The notes below the pieces were generated by a model, which was not told the DNA's origin, ran no database searches, and saw nothing but the letters and a program-made list of their open reading frames with translations. Of a stretch of 21,283 bases of DNA, positions 12,694 to 19,605 are shown piece after piece (position 1 is the stretch's first letter; each line of letters begins with the position of its first letter). Source of the stretch: a virus. The stretch covers positions 1 to 21,283 of the IMG/VR virus record IMGVR_UViG_3300020213_000282; one strand, 5' to 3'. Made by a program: the position numbers and the translations under genes.

Positions 12694-14829
12694 ATGAAAC
12701 TCCAGCGCCGTTGGGTAGTTTGGAACGCTGAGGAGGTGAATGGTCGCAAGACTAAGGTTCCCTATTCTGTAAAGGGTCATCGTGCATCGTCCACCGACCC
12801 GAAGGACTGGTGCACGTATGCAGAGGCGAAGAAGGCATCCGAGTTCTTTTCCGGTATCGGTATCATCTTCGGTCCCGACAAGCTCTTGCTCGGAATAGAT
12901 ATCGACCACGTCCTTGTCCCTAACGCGAAGGGAGTACCCATCATCGACAAATCACATGGCGAAGCTGAAAACATCGCAAGACTTATCAAGGAAGCTGGCA
13001 CGTATACAGAAGTCTCTCCGTCCGGCACCGGCCTTCACCTCTACCTCGCCATCGAGGAGCCCCTCGCGCTCGACGCCAATCGGCACTCACCGTATGAGGC
13101 ATATACTTCAGGACGTTTCTTTACGTATAGCGAGCAGGTTTTCGGTACGCGTAAGGCGATTCGGTTAGTTTCCAAAGCCGAGGCCCTGCGGTTGCTTGAG
13201 ATGGTTGGGTATCCTTGGAAAGCTAAGCCACAGAGCACCTTGCTCGCAGACGAGGAGCTGCTCGAACGCATGTTCAAGTCCAAGAACGGTGACGCTGCAC
13301 GCGCATTGTACGAAGGGGACACCTCAGCGTACCTCGACTCTAAGGGTAAGCCTGACCTCTCACGGGCGGACGCTGGCCTCATTGCGCGTCTGGCGTTCTG
13401 GACGCGCAAGGACGCCGTGCAGATGGATCGCATCTGGCTCGCCTCTCCTTTAGGGAAGCGCGAGAAGACTCAGAAGCGTGTTGACTACCGCGTGCGCACC
13501 ATCGCCGCCGCCAACAAGAATTGCACGGAGGTGTACCGCACGGATGAGACGGGTATCGAGTTTCTGTTCACGCTGAACGCAAGAAAAGAAAAGATTATCA
13601 GCAAGAATACCGAGAACGTGGCACGAGCGCTTAGTGGACACCCTGAGTTCAATATCCGCTTTGACGAGTTCAAGAACCGTATTGAGATAGGCGTGGACGA
13701 TAACACCCGCTATCGCCCGTTGTCTGACAGCGACGCCATCGCGGTGCAGACCCGGCTGTCTATCCTGTTTGAGTTCCTTCGCACAGTCAGCAAGGATATG
13801 GTCTTCGACGCCATCGTTAAGGTTGCCAAGGACAATCGCATCGACTCGGCTGCCGACTATATTCGGTCACTGACATGGGACGGCACTCCCCGAATCGACA
13901 CATGGCTTCACGAAACCTACGGGACCACCGACGACATATACCACCGGGCGGTTGGATCCAACGTATTGAAGGGTCTGGTAAAGCGTATCGTCAAGCCTGG
14001 GTGCAAGTTCGACTACGTCCTTGTGCTGGAAGGCCCACAGGGGGCAAAGAAGTCTACGAGCCTATCCATCCTTGGCGCACTCCCTAGCGGGGATAATTGG
14101 CACGTGGAGAGCACCATGACCCCGGACAACAAGGACTTTTTCATGCAGTTCGAAGGTAAGGCACTGATCGAGATGTCCGAGGGTGAGACGTTGAGCCGTA
14201 CTGAGGTGAAAAAAATGAAGGCAGTCATCACCACGGCCGTCGATCGCTACCGCCCCTCTTACGGTCGTGTGGCTGAGGACTTCCCTCGCCGGTGTATCTT
14301 TGCCATGACCACAAACCAGGAGGAGTACCTCAAGGATGAGACGGGCAATCGTCGCTGGCTCCCTGTGCGTGTCATGCTCGCGCAGGCCAACGTCGAGTGG
14401 CTTGCCATCAACCGCGATCAGCTCTTGGCTGAGGCGTACCAGCGTGTGATCGTCGAGAAGGAGACTACGTATGAGTTTCCTGAGGAGGAGACGCTTGCCC
14501 AGCAGAGCGCACGCCTCGTTTCTGACCCTAACGAGGAGCGAATCGTGGAGTGGTATCACGGGAAGGACTTCGGTCCGCATTGCCGTGAGGAAGGTATAAC
14601 GGTGCAGGAGGTCTTCGTCGGCGCACTTGGCAATATGCCTAGCCAGTCTATGAAGAAGTACGAGGAGATGCAGATTGCGAACGTTCTCAGCACGGTACTT
14701 AAACTGGAGAAGATACGCCGAATGGTCAATGGCCACCAGACTACTCGCTGGGTTGACCCGACGATTGTTGAGGACGCTCCGGTTCCCGTTGCTGCCGGCG
14801 TCTGGGATGACCTTCTTAAAAATGATTAA
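12694..14829 (+). CDS. primase-helicase: PrimPol-type N-terminus fused to VapE/D5-type helicase
   Basis: A 711-aa protein from ATG 12694 (MKLQRRWVVWN); upstream in-frame codons run back through the leader hairpin and are not protein-like. The N-terminal part has the primase-polymerase signature: GIDID (D69, D71) and SPSGTGLHLYL with the metal- and nucleotide-site Ser-Gly-His, followed by SGRFFTYS. The C-terminal helicase belongs to the virulence-associated E group of SF3-like/D5 ATPases: Walker A GPQGAKKST (about 447-455), Walker B ALIEMSEGE (about 490-498), and the characteristic TTNQEEYLKDETGNRRWLPV near residue 540. It would open the origin and prime replication. It lies next to the repeat array, and its end overlaps the RecB-like nuclease by 8 nt. 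Codon use is GC-rich compared with the left arm. Confidence 0.88.
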   Translation: MKLQRRWVVWNAEEVNGRKTKVPYSVKGHRASSTDPKDWCTYAEAKKASEFFSGIGIIFGPDKLLLGIDIDHVLVPNAKGVPIIDKSHGEAENIARLIKEAGTYTEVSPSGTGLHLYLAIEEPLALDANRHSPYEAYTSGRFFTYSEQVFGTRKAIRLVSKAEALRLLEMVGYPWKAKPQSTLLADEELLERMFKSKNGDAARALYEGDTSAYLDSKGKPDLSRADAGLIARLAFWTRKDAVQMDRIWLASPLGKREKTQKRVDYRVRTIAAANKNCTEVYRTDETGIEFLFTLNARKEKIISKNTENVARALSGHPEFNIRFDEFKNRIEIGVDDNTRYRPLSDSDAIAVQTRLSILFEFLRTVSKDMVFDAIVKVAKDNRIDSAADYIRSLTWDGTPRIDTWLHETYGTTDDIYHRAVGSNVLKGLVKRIVKPGCKFDYVLVLEGPQGAKKSTSLSILGALPSGDNWHVESTMTPDNKDFFMQFEGKALIEMSEGETLSRTEVKKMKAVITTAVDRYRPSYGRVAEDFPRRCIFAMTTNQEEYLKDETGNRRWLPVRVMLAQANVEWLAINRDQLLAEAYQRVIVEKETTYEFPEEETLAQQSARLVSDPNEERIVEWYHGKDFGPHCREEGITVQEVFVGALGNMPSQSMKKYEEMQIANVLSTVLKLEKIRRMVNGHQTTRWVDPTIVEDAPVPVAAGVWDDLLKND

Positions 14830-15433
14830 ACCTACCGAAGCACAGATAGCGCAGTGGCTCGCTCGCCCGTATAGCTGGTCACAGCATTCCTCGTTCAAGT
14901 ACGACAAATCGCAGTGGTACCTCCGGTACATTCTTGGACAGGACACGGAGGAGTCGCCACAGCTTAAGTTCGGCAAGAAGTTTGCGGACGCGGTTGAGTG
15001 GGGCCATCCGATGGCGCCTCTCACCATCTACGAGTTCACTGAGCACTGCGTCCAGTCCACACTTGATGGCCTCGATTTGGTTGGCTACCTCGACTCCTAT
15101 GATAAAAAGAATTTGCTCGCCGAGTATAAGACTGGCGTAAAAAAATGGGACCAGAAACGCGTTGACCAGCACGGGCAGTTCACGTTCTACGCTCTTCTTT
15201 TGTGGCTACGTGACAAGAAGAAGCCTGACGACCTTGAGATGATTCTGCAATGGGTTCCCACAGCGTTTCGTGAGGACTTCACGTATGGCTTCACTGATCC
15301 TGCACAAGTTCACACGTTCACAACCTCGCGCAGTATGGCTGATGTGCTCCGGCTCGCTGGAGAGATTAAAAAGTGCCGCGAGGAAATGCACGAATATGCC
15401 CTATCTCGGATGTCCCCACCTTCGAGAATTTGA
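14822..15433 (+). CDS. RecB-like PD-(D/E)XK nuclease
   Basis: A 203-aa protein from ATG 14822 (MIKPTEAQIAQW), overlapping the primase stop by ATGATTAA. The fold signature is clear. The N-terminal motif SWSQHSSFKYDKSQWYLRYI corresponds to the S-x-S-x2-F...CP...Y opening of RecB/Cas4-like nucleases. The metal ligands are D91 in LVGYLDSYD and E101-x-K103 in LAEYKTG. The following Q in DQHGQFTFYALLL is the RecB-type Q-x-x-x-Y motif. There are no Fe-S cysteines, so it is not Cas4-like in that respect. It would process DNA ends during phage recombination, probably with the neighbouring SSB and helicase. The -35 of the next promoter overlaps its stop codon. Confidence 0.82.
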   Translation: MIKPTEAQIAQWLARPYSWSQHSSFKYDKSQWYLRYILGQDTEESPQLKFGKKFADAVEWGHPMAPLTIYEFTEHCVQSTLDGLDLVGYLDSYDKKNLLAEYKTGVKKWDQKRVDQHGQFTFYALLLWLRDKKKPDDLEMILQWVPTAFREDFTYGFTDPAQVHTFTTSRSMADVLRLAGEIKKCREEMHEYALSRMSPPSRI

Positions 15434-15457
15434 CATAAGCCAAGCATAGAGTATTCT
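15430..15457 (+). promoter_or_regulatory. rightward sigma-70-type promoter of the SSB gene
   Basis: A perfect TTGACA (15430-15435) is separated by 16 nt from TATTCT (15452-15457). The -35 overlaps the TGA stop (15431-15433) of the upstream nuclease gene. A start near 15464 would give a leader of about 100 nt holding two hairpins. Confidence 0.6.
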
Positions 15458-15476
15458 TCTAGTAGAAGTGCATTGA

Positions 15477-15537
15477 CGGGCGGAACTTATGACAACCAAG
15501 GTTGTCTCCGCCCGCCAGTGTGCTTTATCGCCACTGG
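15477..15537 (+). promoter_or_regulatory. structured leader of the ssDNA-binding protein mRNA
   Basis: First hairpin: the outer stem CGGGCGGA (15477-15484) pairs with TCCGCCCG (15507-15514); a one-sided 6-nt bulge ACTTAT follows; the inner stem GACAACC (15491-15497) pairs with GGTTGTC (15500-15506). Second hairpin: CCAGTG (15515-15520) pairs with CACTGG (15532-15537). The remaining bases up to ATG 15566 are unstructured and A/C-rich (AAACACCAATAACCAATCC). A fold followed by a single-stranded A-rich stretch over the start is the arrangement by which T4 gp32 represses its own mRNA; autogenous control here is an inference. Confidence 0.5.
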
Positions 15538-15565
15538 AGCTTAAACACCAATAACCAATCCGACT

Positions 15566-16081
15566 ATGGCAAAGCCAACCGTGGACTCATTTCTCCCCAA
15601 GGACTATGAGCCCGAATCTGGAGGTTCCGATTTCCTCAAGCTGAAGCAGGGCGATAACAAATTCCGCATCGTTTCCAACGCTATTGTTGGGAAGGAGGGC
15701 TGGAAGGATAACAAGCCTTTCCGTCGCGGAGGCCAGGACGCTAAGATCGACCCGTCCGAGGTGGACACCGATGCGAAGTCTGGCAAGCCGAAGATCAACA
15801 ATTACATGGCGTGCTACGTGTACAGCCATGACGAAGAGAAGGTCATGATTGCATCGTTCAATCAGGTAGGCATCAAGAAGGCCATCGCCGAGTACGCTGG
15901 TGACGAGGACTGGGGCAACCCGTCTGGGTACGACATCACAATCAACCGCACAGGCGAGGGATTGTCGACGAAGTACACCATCAAGCCGTCTGTACCGAAG
16001 CCTCTCAAGGCCGATGTGCAGAAGGTTGTCGACGAGGCGAAGAAAAACTTCGACCTTGAAGGCGCTCTCTCTGTTGAGTAG
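15566..16081 (+). CDS. gp32-like single-stranded DNA-binding protein
   Basis: A 171-aa protein from ATG 15566. An N-terminal Y/F-rich strand region (GGSDFLKLKQGDNKFRIVSN) is followed by KEGWKDNKPFRRG, the pattern of phage ssDNA-binding proteins distantly related to T4 gp32, in which a 'G.N.FRIL....GWE.W..NKP.R' block begins the OB fold. NNYMACYVYSHDEEKVMIAS, QVGIKKAIAEYAGDEDWGNP and SGYDITINRTGEG continue the same family layout. There are no zinc cysteines. The C-terminus is acidic (DLEGALSVE), as in proteins that recruit partners through an acidic tail. It would coat ssDNA during replication and recombination. It has its own promoter and structured leader, and lies between the RecB-like nuclease and the helicase. 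Confidence 0.78.
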   Translation: MAKPTVDSFLPKDYEPESGGSDFLKLKQGDNKFRIVSNAIVGKEGWKDNKPFRRGGQDAKIDPSEVDTDAKSGKPKINNYMACYVYSHDEEKVMIASFNQVGIKKAIAEYAGDEDWGNPSGYDITINRTGEGLSTKYTIKPSVPKPLKADVQKVVDEAKKNFDLEGALSVE

Positions 16082-16094
16082 TTCGTAACTTCGC

Positions 16095-16122
16095 ACGGGG
16101 CCTAAGGTCACTTGGGTCCCGT
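16095..16122 (+). other. 12-bp tetraloop hairpin just before the helicase gene
   Basis: ACGGGGCCTAAG (16095-16106) pairs along its whole length with CTTGGGTCCCGT (16111-16122), with two G-T pairs and a GTCA loop. It lies in the 50-nt gap after the SSB stop and ends 9 nt before the helicase ATG (16132). There is no T-run and no Shine-Dalgarno sequence between the hairpin and the start codon. Confidence 0.6.
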
Positions 16123-16131
16123 ATCGAGCAT

Positions 16132-18057
16132 ATGAACCTTCGACCCGCACAGGAACGCATCCTTAAAGAGAACCCCAGTAAGGCACTCCTGAATTGGGAG
16201 ATGCGATGTATTCATCCTGACACTTTAATTTATGATCCTGTTAAAAAAGAAAGTTATAAAGTAAAAGACATAAAGAATGATTTCCATGTTTACTCTAAAA
16301 ATGAAGATGGCCTTATTGTAATAGCCGAAGCTGAAAGACCAATTCAGTACGGCATGGCACCAATGATTGAGATTTCTTTCTTTAACAAAGAAAGAATAGT
16401 AGTCACACCTCTGCACCGCTTTTTTCTCGGTGCTTCCTGGGTCTACGCGTACCAGCTAATATCCTCGCCCTCCCCTCTTCCGTCCATTTCGGAACACGAC
16501 CCTTCAGTGTTATTCGCAAATGTTCACCATTGTTCTGGAACAATCGTAAATTTTCTACTCTATTGTCATCCTTTATTCCGTTTTTGTGGTCAACTACTTC
16601 AGTGGGTAGTAAATATCTACCAAGGCTTTCTTCCATCACTAATCGGTGCTCTGACACTGTCCTGTTTTTCTTTCTGTAAGGATGTTCTGGGGTATATATT
16701 TCCACATATCCCTTTGAATACCTCCTCCCACCTTTCCAAGACGAATGAGTGCTGCCGTGTTGATAAGAATGACCTGAACGAATTTGAACTCCATTCTTTG
16801 TTAGCACAGCAAGTATTATCCTCTCATGTACACCAAAGATTTTTCTTATCTTATCTTTTGACAAACCTTTATTGTAAAGTTCTAAACACTTTTCAATCAT
16901 ACGCAAAGTATACTACTATTAGGGAAGCTAGGATAGTCCAGTCTCAAAGGTACTACGATTTTCACGTGCCCTTACATAATAATTATCTTTGCTCAGGAGT
17001 AGTAAATCATAATACAGGCAAGTCGCTCCCAGCTGCCGTCTGGGCCGATCACCCGTCACGCGATGGCAACGCGTACATTATTACCCGCAAGGCGAACGTG
17101 ACCGATTGGAAGAAACATAAGACGAAGGCGAAGGTGATCACGAAGGAGCAGTTCCGGAAGGAGGATATCGTTGACCCTACGGCGCTCGTCATAGATGAGG
17201 CGCACTTTTTTGCGTCCCCTTTATTCCTCAAGGGTCGCTCTCAGCTTGCCACCAAGCTGTATACGCTGGTGAAGCGATACCCTGAGTGTCATATCCTTTT
17301 GCTGACGGCTACCCCGGTCAAGAACGACGCATGGTCCCTGCACACCCTATTTTGCTACATGGGTCTGTACTACGACTGGAAGGAGTGGCGTACCATGTTC
17401 TTCGAGCAGCGTCCCATGCCCTACCTACCGCGACCTCGTTGGATGCCTGTTGGTCAGGTTCCCACGGCATGGGTACCCCGAGGGAACTGGCGCGAGCTCT
17501 TGCAGCCGTTCCTTGAGAAGCATAGCGACACGGAGGTGCTAGGCAAGGAGGACAAGGACGATATCATCGTGCAAGTGAAACAGCCTGTATATAAAAAGCC
17601 CGAGGACCAACTTGTTACCTGGACCCATGAGCACAAGCACGAGCAGGTGGGGAAGGCCGAGCGGGTGCTCGCCCTTCCGTACCGCAAGGCTATCGTCGCC
17701 GCCCACTATACCTACCAGATTGACGAGCTCAAGGAGGCGCTGGGGGCCGTCCGGCCCGTCTTTGTGATGGATGGTCGCACCAAGGACCCGGACGCCGTCC
17801 TGAAGGCTGCACAGGAGGCTGAGGAGGGGTATCTTTTGGTTCAGGCTTCTATGGGATACGGTTGGGACGGCTGGATGTTCGAGGCGCTCGTCTTCGCCTC
17901 CATGGCGCACCCCTGTGTCCACCACACGCAGATGAGGGGGCGCCTACGCTCCATAGAGCACCTTGCGCCCGTCGATAACGTCTACCTGATTGGTGGCCGG
18001 TGGGACAAGAAAATATACGATACTGTAAAAGCTGGCCATGACTTCCAAGCTCCCTGA
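16132..18057 (+). CDS. SNF2/DEAH-type helicase interrupted by an intein in the P-loop
   Basis: The full frame is 641 aa; removing the 269-aa intein (residues 26-294) leaves a 372-aa superfamily 2 helicase. Motif I is split: the N-extein ends LLNWEMR and the C-extein resumes [10 protein letters not shown], together giving EMRTGKS, comparable to the EMGLGKT of SNF2 proteins. Motif II is VIDEAHFF (D355-H358), motif [10 protein letters not shown] (T392-T394), and motif VI QMRGRLR (Q600-R606). The helicase is compact, like phage UvsW/SNF2-like remodelling helicases. It would unwind or branch-migrate DNA, fitting the SSB, nuclease and resolvase around it. Without protein splicing the ATP site is destroyed, so activity depends on the intein. 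Its 3' end overlaps the resolvase-like gene by 20 nt. Extein DNA is GC-rich. Confidence 0.88.
   Translation: MNLRPAQERILKENPSKALLNWEMRCIHPDTLIYDPVKKESYKVKDIKNDFHVYSKNEDGLIVIAEAERPIQYGMAPMIEISFFNKERIVVTPLHRFFLGASWVYAYQLISSPSPLPSISEHDPSVLFANVHHCSGTIVNFLLYCHPLFRFCGQLLQWVVNIYQGFLPSLIGALTLSCFSFCKDVLGYIFPHIPLNTSSHLSKTNECCRVDKNDLNEFELHSLLAQQVLSSHVHQRFFLSYLLTNLYCKVLNTFQSYAKYTTIREARIVQSQRYYDFHVPLHNNYLCSGVVNHNTGKSLPAAVWADHPSRDGNAYIITRKANVTDWKKHKTKAKVITKEQFRKEDIVDPTALVIDEAHFFASPLFLKGRSQLATKLYTLVKRYPECHILLLTATPVKNDAWSLHTLFCYMGLYYDWKEWRTMFFEQRPMPYLPRPRWMPVGQVPTAWVPRGNWRELLQPFLEKHSDTEVLGKEDKDDIIVQVKQPVYKKPEDQLVTWTHEHKHEQVGKAERVLALPYRKAIVAAHYTYQIDELKEALGAVRPVFVMDGRTKDPDAVLKAAQEAEEGYLLVQASMGYGWDGWMFEALVFASMAHPCVHHTQMRGRLRSIEHLAPVDNVYLIGGRWDKKIYDTVKAGHDFQAP
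16207..17013 (+). mobile_element. intein (269 aa) with an antisense endonuclease gene inside
   Basis: Splicing block A starts at Cys1, [10 protein letters not shown] (16207-16236). Block B is [10 protein letters not shown] with the T-x-x-H (about 16402-16431). Block F/G is [21 protein letters not shown], ending in the terminal His-Asn (17008-17013), with Thr as the +1 residue. No LAGLIDADG or sense-strand HNH lies between blocks B and F. Instead this part is the complement of the leftward HNH gene 16403-16900, while the sense frame has no stop. The element is AT-rich: 27% G+C in 16201-16260 and 35% in 16561-16620, against 60% in 17041-17100 of the extein. That indicates recent arrival. The splicing residues look intact, so splicing is expected. 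Confidence 0.9.
16403..16900 (-). CDS. HNH homing endonuclease encoded antisense within the intein
   Basis: A 165-aa product from ATG 16900; a TTG at 16906 would add two residues. The N-terminal 40 residues form a helix-turn-helix-like segment ([19 protein letters not shown], then [11 protein letters not shown]) suited to DNA binding. The HNH_3-type nuclease follows: [51 protein letters not shown], with the D-H (104-105), the central N and the final N-x-x (N117) of the beta-beta-alpha-metal motif. The tail is basic. Its TGA (16405-16403) falls in the codons for V-T of intein block B, so the last codons overlap the splicing domain. TATACT lies 7 nt upstream of the ATG, without a -35. It probably spreads the intein by cutting intein-free helicase genes. 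Confidence 0.85.
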   Translation of the reverse strand: MIEKCLELYNKGLSKDKIRKIFGVHERIILAVLTKNGVQIRSGHSYQHGSTHSSWKGGRRYSKGYVEIYTPEHPYRKKNRTVSEHRLVMEESLGRYLLPTEVVDHKNGIKDDNRVENLRLFQNNGEHLRITLKGRVPKWTEEGRARILAGTRRPRKHREKSGAEV

Positions 18058-18448
18058 CTTACCCTTGCAACACAAGGCTTCTGAGGCCGACTTCGGCGTG
18101 CGCTTCCGGCGCTGGTGGGGACGATCGCATATGCCAGGCACGTTCGAGCTCAAGCATACGCGTGGCAAGGACGCGCTGCCGTTTAGGAGCGTGGAGCGTG
18201 ATCAGGTGGCCTTCGGCCTTCTGGCAGGATCCCGTGACGGTATCCTCGTTCGCGTGTCGGCTGGGACCGTCGGCGCGTCCGACTATATCGGTCTTGTTAG
18301 GTACGCTTCTTGGATAGTGATTTCCTACCCTCGATTCTTTTGCGTAATTGCGCTCGACGGGTTCTTGATGGAGAGGGACCGAAGTCCCCGGAAGAGCCTG
18401 ACTTCCGAACGCGCTGAGGCGATTGCGACGGTAGTGGTTCGCTACTAA
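18038..18448 (+). CDS. resolvase-like PD-(D/E)XK nuclease
   Basis: A 136-aa protein from ATG 18038, overlapping the helicase end by 20 nt. The core looks like a Holliday-junction resolvase or VRR-type nuclease. It has E16 in ASEADFGVRFRRWW, then GTFELKHTRG with E37-x-K39, followed by LPFRSVERDQVAFGLLAG and the strands GILVRVSAGT and SWIVISYPRFFCVIALD. The C-terminal block FLMERDRSPRKSLTSERAEA is typical of a phage version of this fold. The Asp normally placed before E-x-K is not obvious, so the exact active site is uncertain. It would resolve recombination or replication intermediates before packaging. Its last 152 nt overlap the convergent exonuclease gene. Confidence 0.55.
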   Translation: MTSKLPDLPLQHKASEADFGVRFRRWWGRSHMPGTFELKHTRGKDALPFRSVERDQVAFGLLAGSRDGILVRVSAGTVGASDYIGLVRYASWIVISYPRFFCVIALDGFLMERDRSPRKSLTSERAEAIATVVVRY

Positions 18449-18947
18449 TCATCTCATCGGCCCGGTACGTGTCTATGCCCTTGTTCTTGTGTATCGCGTC
18501 CCAGAGCGCCATTAGCACCATGACGTCCCCGCCAGCCGTGTGCGCCACAGCCTCAATATCCAGGTTCAGCCAGTAGCGCAGGTGTTGCAGGCGATGCTTT
18601 GGCGCGTTCGGCCAGCGCTTCATGGCCAGCTCCTTTGTGCATACCGAACACTTCACGATGATGCCGTCATTTGCGAGCACCTCTATATCGAAGGCGGCAT
18701 TGTGCGCCACGACGGTGCTTTCCTCAAGAAGTTTTTTTAGCGCCGGGTACTCCAGGCAGTCTTGCAGTAGCGGAAGGTGCTCGACGTCTTGGTTCCTTAT
18801 GCCGTTCACCACGGTTGCGTCGAGCTCTATTGGCTTGCCAGGATTGCACCGTAGCGTCTGCACCGGCCCGCCATTCACCGACCACGCTATCTCCACCGCC
18901 TTTGGGTTTCGTAAGCCGCTTGTTTCGGTGTCTATAAATACTCTCAT
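18297..18947 (-). CDS. DnaQ-like 3'-5' exonuclease (DEDDh)
   Basis: A 216-aa protein from ATG 18947, the only clear leftward gene of the right half besides the HNH. Exo I is FIDTETSG (D6, E8), Exo II NAAFDIEVL (D87), and Exo III HTAGGD (H136, D141), a complete DEDDh set as in DNA polymerase III epsilon and RNase T. It would degrade 3' ends for proofreading, repair or recycling. The last 50 residues (from about 167) are Ser/Arg/Pro-rich and unlike the family. They are coded antisense to the conserved end of the resolvase-like gene, so they look like an extension gained by loss of an earlier stop. The ATG follows its -10 element so closely that the mRNA is probably leaderless. Confidence 0.85.
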   Translation of the reverse strand: MRVFIDTETSGLRNPKAVEIAWSVNGGPVQTLRCNPGKPIELDATVVNGIRNQDVEHLPLLQDCLEYPALKKLLEESTVVAHNAAFDIEVLANDGIIVKCSVCTKELAMKRWPNAPKHRLQHLRYWLNLDIEAVAHTAGGDVMVLMALWDAIHKNKGIDTYRADEMISSEPLPSQSPQRVRKSGSSGDFGPSPSRTRRAQLRKRIEGRKSLSKKRT

Positions 18948-18962
18948 TACATATAATATACC
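18948..18962 (-). promoter_or_regulatory. leftward promoter word upstream of the exonuclease
   Basis: GGTATATTATATGTA on the minus strand ends directly at the ATG (18947). It matches the rightward word at 19008-19022 (GGTATATTCTATGTA) in 14 of 15 positions. TATATT at 18960-18955 would place the start of transcription at about the start codon. No TTGACA-like -35 is seen at 17 nt. Confidence 0.5.
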
Positions 18963-18986
18963 TGATGCTCGTTATCCCCACCCTGC

Positions 18987-19022
18987 TTGTACCCACTTGT
19001 GCGTCGTGGTATATTCTATGTA
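18987..19022 (+). promoter_or_regulatory. rightward promoter of the right-end small genes
   Basis: TTGTAC (18987-18992) lies 17 nt from TATATT (19010-19015), within the word GGTATATTCTATGTA shared with 11531-11544 and, divergently, 18948-18962. It is about 82 nt upstream of ATG 19104, and the leader contains a strong hairpin. Confidence 0.6.
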
Positions 19023-19057
19023 CAGGAGGCGCTTAGTTCTCCCCTAGCTCGAACCTC

Positions 19058-19090
19058 GTGCTCCCCGCGTTCATCGAGTGCGTGGGGCAC
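19058..19090 (+). other. leader hairpin before the small membrane protein
   Basis: GTGCTCCCCG (19058-19067) pairs with CGTGGGGCAC (19081-19090), with one mismatch and one G-T pair around a 13-nt loop. It ends 13 nt before ATG 19104. No T-run follows. Confidence 0.45.
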
Positions 19091-19103
19091 GGGAAAACTA
19101 CTT

Positions 19104-19304
19104 ATGAAAAAACTACACGTAGCAGACAACAACGAAGCGCAGACGAACGTGCGTATCAGCAAGATGCCCTCTGGTGAGATGGAGCATATCCCGCTACCAG
19201 AGTTTACGGAAGACGATTCGCCGGAACGCGCATGGTTCACTGTGGTAGCCATTCTTGGCATCGCCTTCTTCGCGGTTATTATTGGTGGCTTCATTCCCCG
19301 CTAA
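19104..19304 (+). CDS. small tail-anchored membrane protein (66 aa)
   Basis: From ATG 19104 the product starts MKKLHVADNNEAQTNVRISK, has an acidic middle (LPEFTEDDSPE) and ends in one hydrophobic segment (WFTVVAILGIAFFAVIIGGF) followed by IPR. This is a C-terminal anchor with the N-terminus probably in the cytoplasm. An in-frame TTG at 18987 would run through the promoter and hairpin and is rejected as start. The family is unknown. The next gene starts 2 nt after its stop. Confidence 0.65.
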   Translation: MKKLHVADNNEAQTNVRISKMPSGEMEHIPLPEFTEDDSPERAWFTVVAILGIAFFAVIIGGFIPR

Positions 19305-19305
19305 C

Positions 19306-19602
19306 ATGAAAAACACATTTGAACTTGCCGCCGGGAACACTCGCAAGCACTTTCAAGGAATCGCCGAGCAATGGAACGGAGACGAACCTGAAGGGGAAGA
19401 CCGCGCAGTAATTGCAGGTGAGATAACAGAGAAGTGCGCCGAACTAGAAACCTTACTAGAGGAGTATAAGAATGTGTGGCTTGCGCTTAATCGAATCACT
19501 GATGAAGAATTGAAACAGTACCGTAAGTCTGATTGGATTCAGAAACAAAAATATCTCAATCAAAAGTTTGGTGATCCAAGACCCAACCTATTACTTAATT
19601 AA
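19306..19602 (+). CDS. small helical protein (98 aa), function unknown
   Basis: From ATG 19306: MKNTFELAAGNTRKHFQGIA, then an acidic helical stretch (EITEKCAELETLLEEYKNVW) and LNRITDEELKQYRKSDWIQK. It is mostly alpha-helical and charged, with coiled-coil character around residues 45-65. No motif is recognised. An in-frame ATG at 19255 lies within the upstream gene and is less likely. It is in operon with the small membrane genes on both sides (1-3 nt gaps). Confidence 0.6.
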   Translation: MKNTFELAAGNTRKHFQGIAEQWNGDEPEGEDRAVIAGEITEKCAELETLLEEYKNVWLALNRITDEELKQYRKSDWIQKQKYLNQKFGDPRPNLLLN

Positions 19603-19605
19603 ACT

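Noticed and set aside
14675-14821. Extension of the RecB-like nuclease upstream to 14675
   Set aside because: It lies wholly inside the primase-helicase end in another frame; ATG 14822 gives the usual short overlap and the expected N-terminus.
16225-16416. Second leftward frame (63 aa) in the first part of the intein
   Set aside because: Low-complexity, Phe/Tyr/Ile-rich translation with no motif; it is the complement of the splicing-domain coding sequence.
19030-19100. tRNA-like look of the segment with CTCGAACC and a GC-rich stem
   Set aside because: No acceptor, anticodon and T-arm set can be formed in the right spacing; it is a single leader hairpin.
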